Shown in pieces: positions 9,764 to 18,592 of a stretch of 33,879 nt of DNA. The position numbers and the translations under genes were made by a program. This stretch comes from Paracoccaceae bacterium (GTDB lineage: Bacteria > Pseudomonadota > Alphaproteobacteria > Rhodobacterales > Rhodobacteraceae): NCBI GenBank assembly GCA_007693835.1, contig RECW01000135.1:1-33879 (forward strand), given 5' to 3'. The notes beneath the pieces were generated by a model. It saw nothing but the letters and a program-made list of their open reading frames with translations. It was not told where the DNA came from and did no database searches. Position 1 is the first letter of the stretch. Each line of letters opens with the position of its first letter.

Positions 9764-12193
9764 TCATGCGCCCCCCACGCCGAGCCGCGCCACGCCCGGC
9801 GGGATGGCCGCCGGCGGCTCGAGGGCCGGATCGCCCGTTTCCGGGGTCTCGGTGCGGATGCGCACGTCGCGCCGCGCGACCGGAACCTCGATCCCCTCGG
9901 CGGCGAAGCGCTCGGCGATGGTGAACTGCACGTCCGACATGACCGCGAAGATGAAGTTGACGTCGCGCAGGAAGGCGCGGATTTCGAACTCGTAGCCGTC
10001 CTGTCCGAAGGCGCGGAACAGGATCTGCGGCGCCGGCCGCCGCAGCGTCATGGGATGGTTCGTCGCGACCTCCCGCAGAATCGTCTCGGCGCGACGGATG
10101 TCGGCCCCGTAGGCGAGGCGCACCGGCACGATCATCCGGCCGACGAGGTTGGTGTGGGTGAAGTTGGTCACCGGCTGCGCGATCAGATCGGCGTTGGGCA
10201 CGACGTAGGTCGAGCGGTCGAAGGTCTCGATCTCGGTCGACCGCACGTTGATCTTGCGGACGTAACCGTGGACGTTGTTCACCTGTATCCAGTCGCCGAC
10301 CTTCACCGGCCGCTCGATCAGCAGGATCAGGCCGGAGACGAAGTTGTTCACGATCGCCTGCAGGCCGAAGCCGACGCCGACCGACAGGGCGCCGGCGACG
10401 ATGGCGAGATTCGAGAGATCGAGCCCCGCCGCGGCGATGGCGATAAGCGCCGCGAGCGTAACGCCGATGTAGCCGACCACCGCCGTCAGCGCGCTGCGTC
10501 CGGCCTTGGCGACGCCCATCTGCGGCAGGACCGAACTGCGCAGCACCCGCTGCGTCACGCTGGTCAGCGCGTAGCCGACGCCGAACACGAGCAGGAAGGT
10601 GAAGAAGGCGAGCGGCGAGAACCGCACGCCGCCCACGTTCACGCCGTCGACGACGCCCTGCGCGACATAGACCACGTCGGACCAGCTGGCCCCCCACGCC
10701 ATCGCCAGCAGCGGCATCGCGGCGAAGAACAGCGCGACCGCGGCGATGACGGGCGTCAGCCGCTGCAGCAGCGGTCGATCCGGCGCGCCTTCGGCCGGCG
10801 GCGGACCCGCGATCTCGCGCGCGAGGTCGAAAAGCGCCACCACCAGCCCGATCACGCCGACGGTGCGCAGGGTCGGCAGCATCAGGTCGCGCGACGCGGC
10901 GAAGTACCCCGCCGCCGCGAGCAGCGGCGCGGCGACGGCGACCAGCGAGGCCGCGCTGCGCATCAGCCAGCCGACCTGCCGCGCGATGGGGCGTGCGTCC
11001 TCCTCGGCGTCGGCGGGATCGGGCGGCGCCTCGACGGCGTAAGCGACGCAGGAGCGCTCGTAGATGCGCTTCAGCCGCCAGAGAAAGGCGCCGGCCAGCG
11101 ACACGCCGACGAAGTTGGCGACGATCAGGGTGTTCTCGGCGAACCGCAGCCGGTCGAGCGCGCCGACCACGGCGTAGTCGAGGGCGAGCACGCCGGCGAG
11201 CCACATCACCGCCGTGCGCGCCTTGGCCGCCTCCTTGTCCGGCAGCGCCGTCAGGCGCATCGCGGGCACGTCCGGCGAGTAGAAGGCGGCGGCCAGCGCG
11301 TAGGCGCCGATGAAGTAGAGCAGCCCGGTCCCCGTGTTCCGCACGAGGGTCTCGATGGTTTCGCCGAACAGCTTGCTGAACGTCACCCCGAATCCGACCA
11401 GCGCGAGGGCCGCGAGCGGCAGCGCGATGCGCGCCAGCGCCCCGATGACGGCGACGGCGATCATCCGCGACCGCGTCGCCCCGGCGCGCGACGCGGACGC
11501 CGCCAGCCAGCCCGACAGGCGGTTGCGGACGACGACGATCAGCCCGGCCGCCGCGAGGAACGCGATCGCCGCCACCGGCGCCCGGTCGAGCGCATGCTCG
11601 CGGTTCACCGGGTCGCGCCATTCCTCGGCGGCGTCGGCGACCGCGCGTTCGGCGAAGGCCGCGAAATCCTGCGCCGCGCCGGGCCATAGCCGCGGATCGA
11701 GCGGACTGGGGCCGCGGGTCGTCAGCCTGTTGAGCAAGCGCTCGCGCAAGTCCGCGGCCACGGTCTCGAGCAACTGGTTGAAGCGGGTCTCCGCCAACTG
11801 GGCGGCGCTCGCCACGGCCTCCTCCGCCGCGATCTGCTCGTTGAGCTGGCGGCGCGTGGTGGCGACCAGCGCGTCCTCGCTCGCGCCTTCGGTCGGCGGC
11901 GGGCCGAGCGCTTCGAGCTGGCGGCGCAGCGCCTCGACGCGCCGCCGCTGCGCCGCCGCGACCTCCCGCGCCGCCGCGCGGTCGGCGTCGAGCGCCTGAC
12001 GCAGCGCGCGGAGTTCAAGGTCGGTCTCCGCCGCCTCTAGCGCTTCGGCCGCCGTCTGCTCGCGCCGCTCCCAGTCCGCGATCAGCGCCGCGGCGCTCGC
12101 CATCCCTTCGTTGGCGACGGCAGGGCCGGCCGTCCAGAGCAGCGCGCAGACCAGCGCGCCGAGAAGACCGCCGAGGAAGCCGGGTCGGCTCAC
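9764..12193 (-). CDS. Mechanosensitive ion channel family protein (MscS/DUF3772-like)
   Basis: GTG start at 12193 giving VSRPGFLGGLLGALVCALL..., coiled-coil periplasmic N-terminus, many TM segments, and MscS core (LSVGVGFGLQAIVNNFVSGLILLIERPVKVGDWI). GTGA overlap with the cysK stop. Confidence 0.88.
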   Translation of the reverse strand: MSRPGFLGGLLGALVCALLWTAGPAVANEGMASAAALIADWERREQTAAEALEAAETDLELRALRQALDADRAAAREVAAAQRRRVEALRRQLEALGPPPTEGASEDALVATTRRQLNEQIAAEEAVASAAQLAETRFNQLLETVAADLRERLLNRLTTRGPSPLDPRLWPGAAQDFAAFAERAVADAAEEWRDPVNREHALDRAPVAAIAFLAAAGLIVVVRNRLSGWLAASASRAGATRSRMIAVAVIGALARIALPLAALALVGFGVTFSKLFGETIETLVRNTGTGLLYFIGAYALAAAFYSPDVPAMRLTALPDKEAAKARTAVMWLAGVLALDYAVVGALDRLRFAENTLIVANFVGVSLAGAFLWRLKRIYERSCVAYAVEAPPDPADAEEDARPIARQVGWLMRSAASLVAVAAPLLAAAGYFAASRDLMLPTLRTVGVIGLVVALFDLAREIAGPPPAEGAPDRPLLQRLTPVIAAVALFFAAMPLLAMAWGASWSDVVYVAQGVVDGVNVGGVRFSPLAFFTFLLVFGVGYALTSVTQRVLRSSVLPQMGVAKAGRSALTAVVGYIGVTLAALIAIAAAGLDLSNLAIVAGALSVGVGFGLQAIVNNFVSGLILLIERPVKVGDWIQVNNVHGYVRKINVRSTEIETFDRSTYVVPNADLIAQPVTNFTHTNLVGRMIVPVRLAYGADIRRAETILREVATNHPMTLRRPAPQILFRAFGQDGYEFEIRAFLRDVNFIFAVMSDVQFTIAERFAAEGIEVPVARRDVRIRTETPETGDPALEPPAAIPPGVARLGVGGA

Positions 12194-13224
12194 TCGGCGA
12201 CGTCCGGAAGCGGTTCGGCTTCGGCTTCGAGCCAGTCGGGGACGGGCAGACCTTTCTCCCGCAGGAAGCCCGGGTTGAACAGCCTGGACTGATAGCGCGC
12301 GCCGTGGTCGCAGAGGATCGTCACGATGGTGTGGCCCGGACCCATCGCCTGCGCCATGCGGATCGCCCCCGCGACGTTGACGCCGGAGGATGCGCCGACG
12401 CACAGGCCCTCCTCCTTCAGCAGGTCGAAGGTGATCTCAAGCGCCTCGGGGTCGCCGATCTGGAACGGCATGTCGACCTCGAGCCCTTCGAGGTTCGCCG
12501 TGATGCGTCCCTGACCGATGCCTTCGGTGATCGAGGAGCCCTCCGATTTCAGCTCGCCGGTCGTGTAGTAGCTGTAGAGCGCCGCTCCCATCGGGTCGGC
12601 GAGGCCGATCTTGACCGACGGATTGCGCTCACGCAGCGCCGCGGCGACGCCCGCCAGCGTGCCGCCCGAGCCGACCGCGCAGATGAAGCCGTCGACCTTG
12701 CCTTCGGTCTGGGTCCAGATCTCGGGGCCGGTCGTGTCGATGTGGGCCTGGCGGTTGGCGACGTTGTCGAACTGGTTGGCCCAGATCGCGCCGTTCGGCG
12801 CCGACTGCGCCAGCCGCTCGGCGAGACGCCCCGAATAGCGCACGTAGTTGTTCGGGTTGCGGTAGGGGGCCGCGGGCACCTCCACCAGCCGCGCGCCGAG
12901 AAGGCGCAGGAAGTCCTTCTTCTCGCGGCTCTGGGTTTCGGGGATGACGATCACCGTCTCGAAACCCATGGCCCGGCCGACGACGGCGAGCCCGATGCCG
13001 GTGTTGCCCGCCGTGCCCTCGACGATCACGCCGCCCCGGCGGAGATCCCCTCTCGCGATCGCGTCGCGGATGATCGACAGCGCCGCGCGGTCCTTCACCG
13101 ACTGGCCGGGGTTCATGAACTCCGCCTTGCCGAGGATGTCGCAGCCCGTCAGCTCCGACGCCTTGCGAAGCCGGATCAGCGGTGTCGCTCCGATGGCGGC
13201 CGGCATGTCGGCGACGGTGATCAT
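12190..13224 (-). CDS. cysK: Cysteine synthase A (O-acetylserine sulfhydrylase)
   Basis: 344 aa from MITVADMPAAIGATPLIRL; PLP lysine region NPGQSVKDRAA and EGTAGNTGIGLA. Confidence 0.92.
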   Translation of the reverse strand: MITVADMPAAIGATPLIRLRKASELTGCDILGKAEFMNPGQSVKDRAALSIIRDAIARGDLRRGGVIVEGTAGNTGIGLAVVGRAMGFETVIVIPETQSREKKDFLRLLGARLVEVPAAPYRNPNNYVRYSGRLAERLAQSAPNGAIWANQFDNVANRQAHIDTTGPEIWTQTEGKVDGFICAVGSGGTLAGVAAALRERNPSVKIGLADPMGAALYSYYTTGELKSEGSSITEGIGQGRITANLEGLEVDMPFQIGDPEALEITFDLLKEEGLCVGASSGVNVAGAIRMAQAMGPGHTIVTILCDHGARYQSRLFNPGFLREKGLPVPDWLEAEAEPLPDVAE

Positions 13225-13433
13225 GGCGGATGTCTCCCTCCCGGCTCCGCGCCTGTCGTGCGCGCGGGCGTGCAGCGTTGCGCGCAACATACGGTCGAGG
13301 GCGCGCCGCTCCAAGGCGCGGCGGCCGCAGGACGCCGATGCGCCCCGCGCCGTCGCACCTTCTCCGAGCGGCGATGTCGAAAAGGTTTCCTGCGAGGACG
13401 GCATCGATTAACCCATCATCGCGCGACCGACGG

Positions 13434-13463
13434 TGATCCGACGGCGCGCGGCGTGCGTACACA
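13434..13463 (+). promoter_or_regulatory. Candidate RpoE(ChrR)-type ECF sigma promoter: TGATCC (-35) - 18 bp - TACACA (-10)
   Basis: Sequence read directly: tgatcc gacggcgcgcggcgtgcg tacaca, ending 27 bp upstream of the ChrR ATG at 13491. Resembles the remembered Rhodobacter sigma-E consensus TGATCC-N18-TAnnnn. Confidence 0.5.
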
Positions 13464-13490
13464 GCCTGAACCGGAATGAAGAGAGTTTCG

Positions 13491-14138
13491 ATGGCGTCCG
13501 CGCACCCGACCGACGACATGCTGGCGAGCTACGCGACCGGCGCCGCCTCCCCGGGTGTCGCGCTGCTCGTCGCCGCGCACCTGACCTACTGCGCCCGATG
13601 CCGCGCCAGGGTCGCCGCGATGGAGGCGGTCGGCGGGGCGCTGCTGGCGACGTCGCCGGCCGATTGCGCGCCGCCTCGACTGGAGTCGGTGATGGCCCGG
13701 CTCGACGGCGCGCGGGCGGACCGCCCGAAGGCCAAGGCGTCGGGGCTCTCGATTCGCGATCCGATCCTGCCGGGGCCGATCCGCGACGCCTTCGGCGCGC
13801 CGCTTTCGGAGATTCGCTGGCGCTTCCGCATGCCGGGCGTCTCCGAGTGCGAACTGCCCGGCACGGGGCCCGAGCGCGTGAGCCTGCTGCGGGTGCGCCC
13901 GGGCGCCGGCGTGCCGGCCCACACCCACACCGGCGTCGAGGCGACGCTGGTGCTGAGCGGCGCGCTTCTGGACCGGGGCGCTGTCCACTTGCCGGGCGAC
14001 GTCGCCGTCGCCACATCCGACGACGACCACCACCCGCGCGCCGTCGACGGCGAGGAGTGCGTCTGCCTGACCGTTCTCGGCGGGGCCGTGCGCTTCACCG
14101 GAACGTTCGGGCGGGCGCTCAACATCTTCGCCGAGTAG
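13491..14138 (+). CDS. chrR: ChrR family anti-ECF sigma factor (zinc anti-sigma domain plus C-terminal cupin)
   Basis: MASAHPTDDMLASYATGAASPGVALLVAAHLTYCARC: H-x3-C-x2-C zinc motif. Cupin metal motif HTHTGVEATLVLSG with later DDDHHPRA. ATG 13491 preferred over 13476 because the candidate promoter would start transcription near 13470 and GAAGAGAG lies just upstream. Confidence 0.85.
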   Translation: MASAHPTDDMLASYATGAASPGVALLVAAHLTYCARCRARVAAMEAVGGALLATSPADCAPPRLESVMARLDGARADRPKAKASGLSIRDPILPGPIRDAFGAPLSEIRWRFRMPGVSECELPGTGPERVSLLRVRPGAGVPAHTHTGVEATLVLSGALLDRGAVHLPGDVAVATSDDDHHPRAVDGEECVCLTVLGGAVRFTGTFGRALNIFAE

Positions 14139-14169
14139 GCGGCGGCCGCCGCTGAACCAGGAGGAAGCG

Positions 14170-14844
14170 ATGCTTCTGACCCGCCGCCACGCGCTGGCGA
14201 GCCTCGCCGGCGCGTCGGCCACCCTGATCTTGCCGCAACCTGCGCGCGCCGCGGCGGAGCGCGTGTTCCGGATCGAGCGCAGCGGCTCGAACATCGGCAC
14301 GCACCGCATCGCCGTCTCGCGCGAGGGCGAGTTGACGCGCGTGGCCATCGACATCGACATCGTGGTCCGCGTGCTCGGCATCCCCGCCTACCGCTACGAG
14401 ATGACCAACCGCGAGACGTGGCGCGACGGCGAACTCGTCTCCATCGACAGCCGGGTGAACGACGACGGCGCGGCCAAGCGCGTCGTCGCCAGTCGCAACG
14501 GCGCGAAGGTCGCGATCACCAGCGAGTTCGTCGACAAGCAGGTGTCGCCGCTCGTCGCGACCACAACTTACGTCACGCCGCTGTTCCTCGACCGCCCCGA
14601 CTGGGTGAGCACCGACAGCGGCGAACTGCTCGGCGTGTCGGCGACGGAACTCGGCCCGGACCGCGCCGGCGGCGGCGTCGCCTCGACCGCATGGCGCGCG
14701 AGCGACGGGAATGGCTACGACGTGGTGATCCACTACGACGACCGCGGCGAGTGGGTCGGCCTCGCCTTCGACGCCGGCGGGCGCGAAGCGATCTACATCG
14801 CCGATTCGGTCGACGACCGCCTCGCCGAAGTCTGGGCGGGCTGA
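14170..14844 (+). CDS. DUF6134-like secreted protein with Tat-like signal
   Basis: 224 aa; MLLTRRHALASLAGASATLILPQPARAA twin-arginine leader, then FRIERSGSNIGTHRIAVSREGELTRVAIDIDIVVRVLGIPAYRYEM pattern of the DUF6134 family. Confidence 0.65.
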   Translation: MLLTRRHALASLAGASATLILPQPARAAAERVFRIERSGSNIGTHRIAVSREGELTRVAIDIDIVVRVLGIPAYRYEMTNRETWRDGELVSIDSRVNDDGAAKRVVASRNGAKVAITSEFVDKQVSPLVATTTYVTPLFLDRPDWVSTDSGELLGVSATELGPDRAGGGVASTAWRASDGNGYDVVIHYDDRGEWVGLAFDAGGREAIYIADSVDDRLAEVWAG

Positions 14845-15635
14845 TGGGCGTCTGGAGTCAGGTGGCGACGCCCGAGGACGGCGTCGCGTGGATCACGGGC
14901 GCGAGCGGCGGGATCGGGCGCGCGACGGCGCTGGCGCTCGCCGACGCCGGCTGGACCGTCCACGCCACGGCGCGCAACGCCGACGCCCTCGCAGCCCTCG
15001 CGGCGGAACGGCCGGGCAAGATCGTCCCGCAGCCCGGCGACGTGACGGACGCGCCGCGCATGGCCGAGATCGTCGCGGCCATCGAGGCCGAACGCCCCAT
15101 CGCCCTCGCGATCCTGAACGCCGGCGTCTACGAGCCGATGCGCGCGCAGGCGTTCGACGCGGGCGCGCTCTCGCGCACCTTCGCGGTGAACGTGCAGGGC
15201 GTGGCCAACGGGCTCGACCCGGTGCTGAAGGCGATGATCGCGCGGCGCAAGGGGCATGTCGCGGTCACATCCTCGGTGGCGGGGTATCGCGGTCTGCCGC
15301 GCGCCGCGGCCTATTCCGCCACCAAGGCCGCGCTGATCGCCATGGCCGAGGCGCTGGCCTTCGACCTGATCGACCTGAACGTGCGGATCTCCGTGATCTG
15401 CCCCGGCTTCGTCGAGACCGAGGCGACCAGCGTCAACGACTTCGAGATGCCGTTCCTGATGAAGCCCGAGGCGGCGGCGGCGCGGATCGTCGCGGGGCTG
15501 GCCAGGCCCGGCTTCGAGATCGCCTTCCCGACCCGGTTCGAACTGATCCTCAAGACGCTCGGCCTGCTGCCGAACCGCGCCTACTTCGCGGTGATGCGCA
15601 AGGCGATGGGCTGGGGGCCTGACGTCAAGCCCTGA
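14844..15635 (+). CDS. Short-chain dehydrogenase/reductase
   Basis: ATG at 14844 overlaps the TGA of the upstream gene. TGASGGIGRA nucleotide-binding motif, LNAGVY, and catalytic S...YSATK. Confidence 0.93.
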   Translation: MGVWSQVATPEDGVAWITGASGGIGRATALALADAGWTVHATARNADALAALAAERPGKIVPQPGDVTDAPRMAEIVAAIEAERPIALAILNAGVYEPMRAQAFDAGALSRTFAVNVQGVANGLDPVLKAMIARRKGHVAVTSSVAGYRGLPRAAAYSATKAALIAMAEALAFDLIDLNVRISVICPGFVETEATSVNDFEMPFLMKPEAAAARIVAGLARPGFEIAFPTRFELILKTLGLLPNRAYFAVMRKAMGWGPDVKP

Positions 15636-15640
15636 CGCCT

Positions 15641-15682
15641 CCCCTTTCGCCCGGCCCCTTTCGCCCGGCCCCTTTCGCCCGG
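15641..15682. repeat. Three exact tandem copies of 14-bp unit CCCCTTTCGCCCGG
   Basis: Read directly: 15641-15654, 15655-15668 and 15669-15682 are identical. Confidence 0.95.
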
Positions 15683-15728
15683 GGCGCCCCGGCGATACCG
15701 TGCGCCGAGTCCAGCAGGGGATCGCGGC

Positions 15729-17489
15729 GTGTCCGACGCCCATCAGACCGATCACGCGGCGCAGGCGGCCCCTTATCAGGTGCTCGCCCGCCGGCGGCGT
15801 CCGCAGACCTTCGACGCCCTGATCGGGCAGGAGGCGATGGTGCGGACGCTCCGCAACGCCTTCGCCGCCGAGCGCATCGCCCACGCCTTCGTGCTGACGG
15901 GCGTGCGCGGCGTCGGCAAGACCACGACCGCGCGCATCCTCGCCAAGGGGCTGAACTGCATCGGTCCGGACGGGGCTGGCGGCCCGACCATCGACCCCTG
16001 CGGCGTCTGCGACCCCTGCCGCGCCATCGCCGAAAGCCGCTTCGTCGACGTGCTGGAGATCGACGCGGCGTCGCACACCGGCGTCGACTTCGTGCGCGAT
16101 CTCAACGAGATGGCCCGCACCACGCCCTCGGCGCGGTTCCGCGTGTTCATCCTCGACGAGGTGCACATGCTGAGCACCAGCGCCTTCAACGCGCTGCTGA
16201 AGACGCTGGAGGAGCCGCCGCCGCGGGTGAAGTTCGTCTTCGCCACCACCGACATCCACAAGGTGCCGGCGACCATCCTCAGCCGCTGCCAGCGCTTCGA
16301 CCTGCGCCGCGTCGAGCCCGAGCGCATGATCGCCTTCCTCGCCGGCATCGCCTCGGGCGAGGGCGCGACCGTGGCCGAGGACGCGCTGGCGCTGCTCGCG
16401 CGCGCGGCGGAAGGCTCGGTGCGCGACGCCCTGTCCCTGCTCGATCAGGCCATCGCCCACGCCGCCGGCGCGGTGTCGGCCGAGCAGATCCGCGCCATGC
16501 TCGGGCTCGCCGATCGCGGGCGGGTGCTCGACCTGTTCGAGCGGGTGATGGCCGGCGACCCGGCCGGGGCGCTCGCCGAGTTCGGCGCGCAGTACGCCGA
16601 GGGCGCTGACCCGGCCGCGGTGCTGCGCGATCTCGCCGAGATCACCCACTGGCTGTCGGTCGTGAAGATCGCGCCCGACGCCGCCATGGACCCGACGCTG
16701 CCCCCCGGGACGCGCGCGCGCGGGCGCGCGCTGGCGGAGCGGCTCGGCATGCGCAGCCTCGCGCGGGCGTGGCAGATGCTGCTCAAGGCGCTCGACGAAG
16801 TCGCCCGCGCGCCGTCGCCCGCCATGGCCGCCGAGATGGCGCTGATCCGCCTCACCCACGTCGCCGAACTGCCGACGCCCGAAGATCTCGTGCGTCGGCT
16901 GACGGAGGGCGGAGCGCCGCCGCCGTCGGGCGGCCGGCCTGCGCCGTCCGGCGGGGGCGGCGGGGCGACGGCGCTCGCGACGGCCGCGCCCGCGGCCGCG
17001 CCGTCGCCCGGTCCTCTGGCGGCGTTCGAGACCTTCGACGCGGTGGTCGCGCTGATTCGCGACAAGCGCGACATGAAGCTGCTCTACGCGGTCGAGACCT
17101 TTCTGCGCCTCGTGCGCTACGCGCCGGGGCGCATCGAGTTCGCGCCCGCCGAGAACGCGCCCGCCGACCTCGCGGGCGATCTCACCCGCCGGCTCGGCGA
17201 CTGGACCGGCGCGCGCTGGGTGGTGACGGTCTCGGCGGAGCAGGGCGCGCCGACCATCGCCGAGCGCCGCCGGGCGACCGAGCGCGACCTGCGCGCCCGC
17301 GCGGCCGAGGCGCCGCTGGTCGCCGCGGCCCTGCGGCTGTTTCCGGGCGCCGAGATCAAGGCGGTGCGGCCTCTCTCCGCCGAACCCGCGGCCGCGGCGC
17401 CGGAAGGCCTTGCGCCGGCGCCGGAGGATGACGACGACGAAGCGTTCGGCGACGACTGGACGCCGGTGGACCCCTTCGACGAGGAGTGA
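15729..17489 (+). CDS. dnaX: DNA polymerase III subunit gamma/tau
   Basis: 586 aa, GTG start; YQVLARRRRPQTFDALIGQE, Walker A GVRGVGKTTTARILAKGLNC, zinc module CGVCDPC, DEVHMLS. Confidence 0.96.
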   Translation: MSDAHQTDHAAQAAPYQVLARRRRPQTFDALIGQEAMVRTLRNAFAAERIAHAFVLTGVRGVGKTTTARILAKGLNCIGPDGAGGPTIDPCGVCDPCRAIAESRFVDVLEIDAASHTGVDFVRDLNEMARTTPSARFRVFILDEVHMLSTSAFNALLKTLEEPPPRVKFVFATTDIHKVPATILSRCQRFDLRRVEPERMIAFLAGIASGEGATVAEDALALLARAAEGSVRDALSLLDQAIAHAAGAVSAEQIRAMLGLADRGRVLDLFERVMAGDPAGALAEFGAQYAEGADPAAVLRDLAEITHWLSVVKIAPDAAMDPTLPPGTRARGRALAERLGMRSLARAWQMLLKALDEVARAPSPAMAAEMALIRLTHVAELPTPEDLVRRLTEGGAPPPSGGRPAPSGGGGGATALATAAPAAAPSPGPLAAFETFDAVVALIRDKRDMKLLYAVETFLRLVRYAPGRIEFAPAENAPADLAGDLTRRLGDWTGARWVVTVSAEQGAPTIAERRRATERDLRARAAEAPLVAAALRLFPGAEIKAVRPLSAEPAAAAPEGLAPAPEDDDDEAFGDDWTPVDPFDEE

Positions 17490-17493
17490 CCCG

Positions 17494-17829
17494 ATGCTCA
17501 AGGGACTGGGCGACATGGCCAAGCTGATGAAGCAGGCCCAGGCGATGCAGCAGAAGATGGCCGAGGCGCAGGACCGCATCGCCGAGATCGAGGCCGAAGG
17601 CGAGTCCGGCGCGGGCCTCGTCAAGGCGCGGGTTTCGGGCAAGGGCGAGCTGCGCGGCGTCGCCATCGACCCTTCGCTGATGAGCGCGGACGACCGCGAA
17701 GTGCTCGAGGACCTGCTGGTCGCCGCCGTCAACGACGCCCACGCCAAGGCGCAGGAGAAGGCGCAGGCCGAGATGGCGAAGCTCACCGAAGGCCTGGCCC
17801 TGCCGCCGGGGATGAACCCCTTCGGCTGA
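17494..17829 (+). CDS. YbaB/EbfC family nucleoid-associated protein
   Basis: MLKGLGDMAKLMKQAQAMQQKMAEAQDRIAEIEAEGESGAGLVKARVSGKGELRGVAIDPSLM..., C-terminal LPPGMNPFG; immediately after dnaX. Confidence 0.95.
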   Translation: MLKGLGDMAKLMKQAQAMQQKMAEAQDRIAEIEAEGESGAGLVKARVSGKGELRGVAIDPSLMSADDREVLEDLLVAAVNDAHAKAQEKAQAEMAKLTEGLALPPGMNPFG

Positions 17830-17836
17830 AACGCCG

Positions 17837-18592
17837 CTAGACGTCCTCCGCCCCGGCTTCGGGGCGGAAGCCGGAGGCGACGACATACATCTCGGCGCTG
17901 TCCTTGCGGCTCGCGGGCGGCTTGACGTGGGCCACGGTTGCGAAGCGGCGCTTCAGGAGGGCGAGCAGGTCGCCCTCCGTGCCGCCCTGCAGCACCTTGG
18001 CGACGAAGGCGCCGCCCGGCGCCAGCACGTCGAAGGCGAAATGGGCGGCCGTCTCGCAGAGCGCCACGATGCGCAGGTGGTCGGTCGCGCGGTGGCCGCT
18101 GGAGGAGGCCGCCATGTCGGAGAGCACCACGTCGGCCTGCCCGTCGAGCGCCGCCTTCACGGCGTCGTCGGCGTCGTCGGCCATGAAGTCGAGGTGCAGG
18201 ATCTCTGCGCCCGCGACAGGCTCGGTCTCCTGGATGTCGACGCCGAGCACCCGGCCGCGCGGCTTCGCCCCGGCCTCCCCGAGGGCGTTGACGCGCTTGA
18301 CCGCGACCTGAAGCCACCCGCCCGGCGCGCAGCCGAGGTCCACCACCCGCGCGCCCGGCGTCAGGATGCGCCGCTTGTCGTCGATCTCGATCAGCTTGAA
18401 GGCGGCGCGCGAGCGCCAGCCCTCGCGCTTGGCGCGCTGCACGTAAGGATCGTTCAGCTGCCTGTCGAGCCAGCGCGTGGAGCTGAGCTTGCGCCCCTTG
18501 GCGGTCTTGACCCGGGTGCGCAGCGTCCGCTCGCCGCCGCGCGACGCCCCGCCGCCGGGTCCCTTGTCGCCTGGCCCCTTGGCGCCGGTCAT
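17837..18592 (-). CDS. rlmE: 23S rRNA (uridine-2'-O) methyltransferase RlmE/FtsJ
   Basis: 251 aa from [52 protein letters not shown]. Confidence 0.93.
   Translation of the reverse strand: MTGAKGPGDKGPGGGASRGGERTLRTRVKTAKGRKLSSTRWLDRQLNDPYVQRAKREGWRSRAAFKLIEIDDKRRILTPGARVVDLGCAPGGWLQVAVKRVNALGEAGAKPRGRVLGVDIQETEPVAGAEILHLDFMADDADDAVKAALDGQADVVLSDMAASSSGHRATDHLRIVALCETAAHFAFDVLAPGGAFVAKVLQGGTEGDLLALLKRRFATVAHVKPPASRKDSAEMYVVASGFRPEAGAEDV

Noticed and set aside
10055-11689. 544-aa plus-strand ORF opposite the mechanosensitive channel
   Set aside because: Low-complexity Arg/Gly/Asp/His-rich shadow ORF; the minus-strand MscS protein is clearly real.
15641-15682. CRISPR-like array
   Set aside because: Repeats are directly abutting 14-mers without spacers; no cas genes in the window.
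15636-15728. Possible SRP RNA (ffs) upstream of dnaX
   Set aside because: The spacer is only 93 bp and lacks the conserved GGAAGGAAGCAGC-type SRP core; it is mostly tandem repeat.
16715-16740. CG-dinucleotide-rich run inside dnaX
   Set aside because: It encodes in-frame Arg/Gly/Ala residues of DnaX and is expected in such a GC-rich genome; no frameshift signal recognised.
14793-18317. 1174-aa minus-strand ORF across SDR, dnaX and ybaB
   Set aside because: Shadow ORF spanning several well-supported plus-strand genes; composition artefact of high GC.
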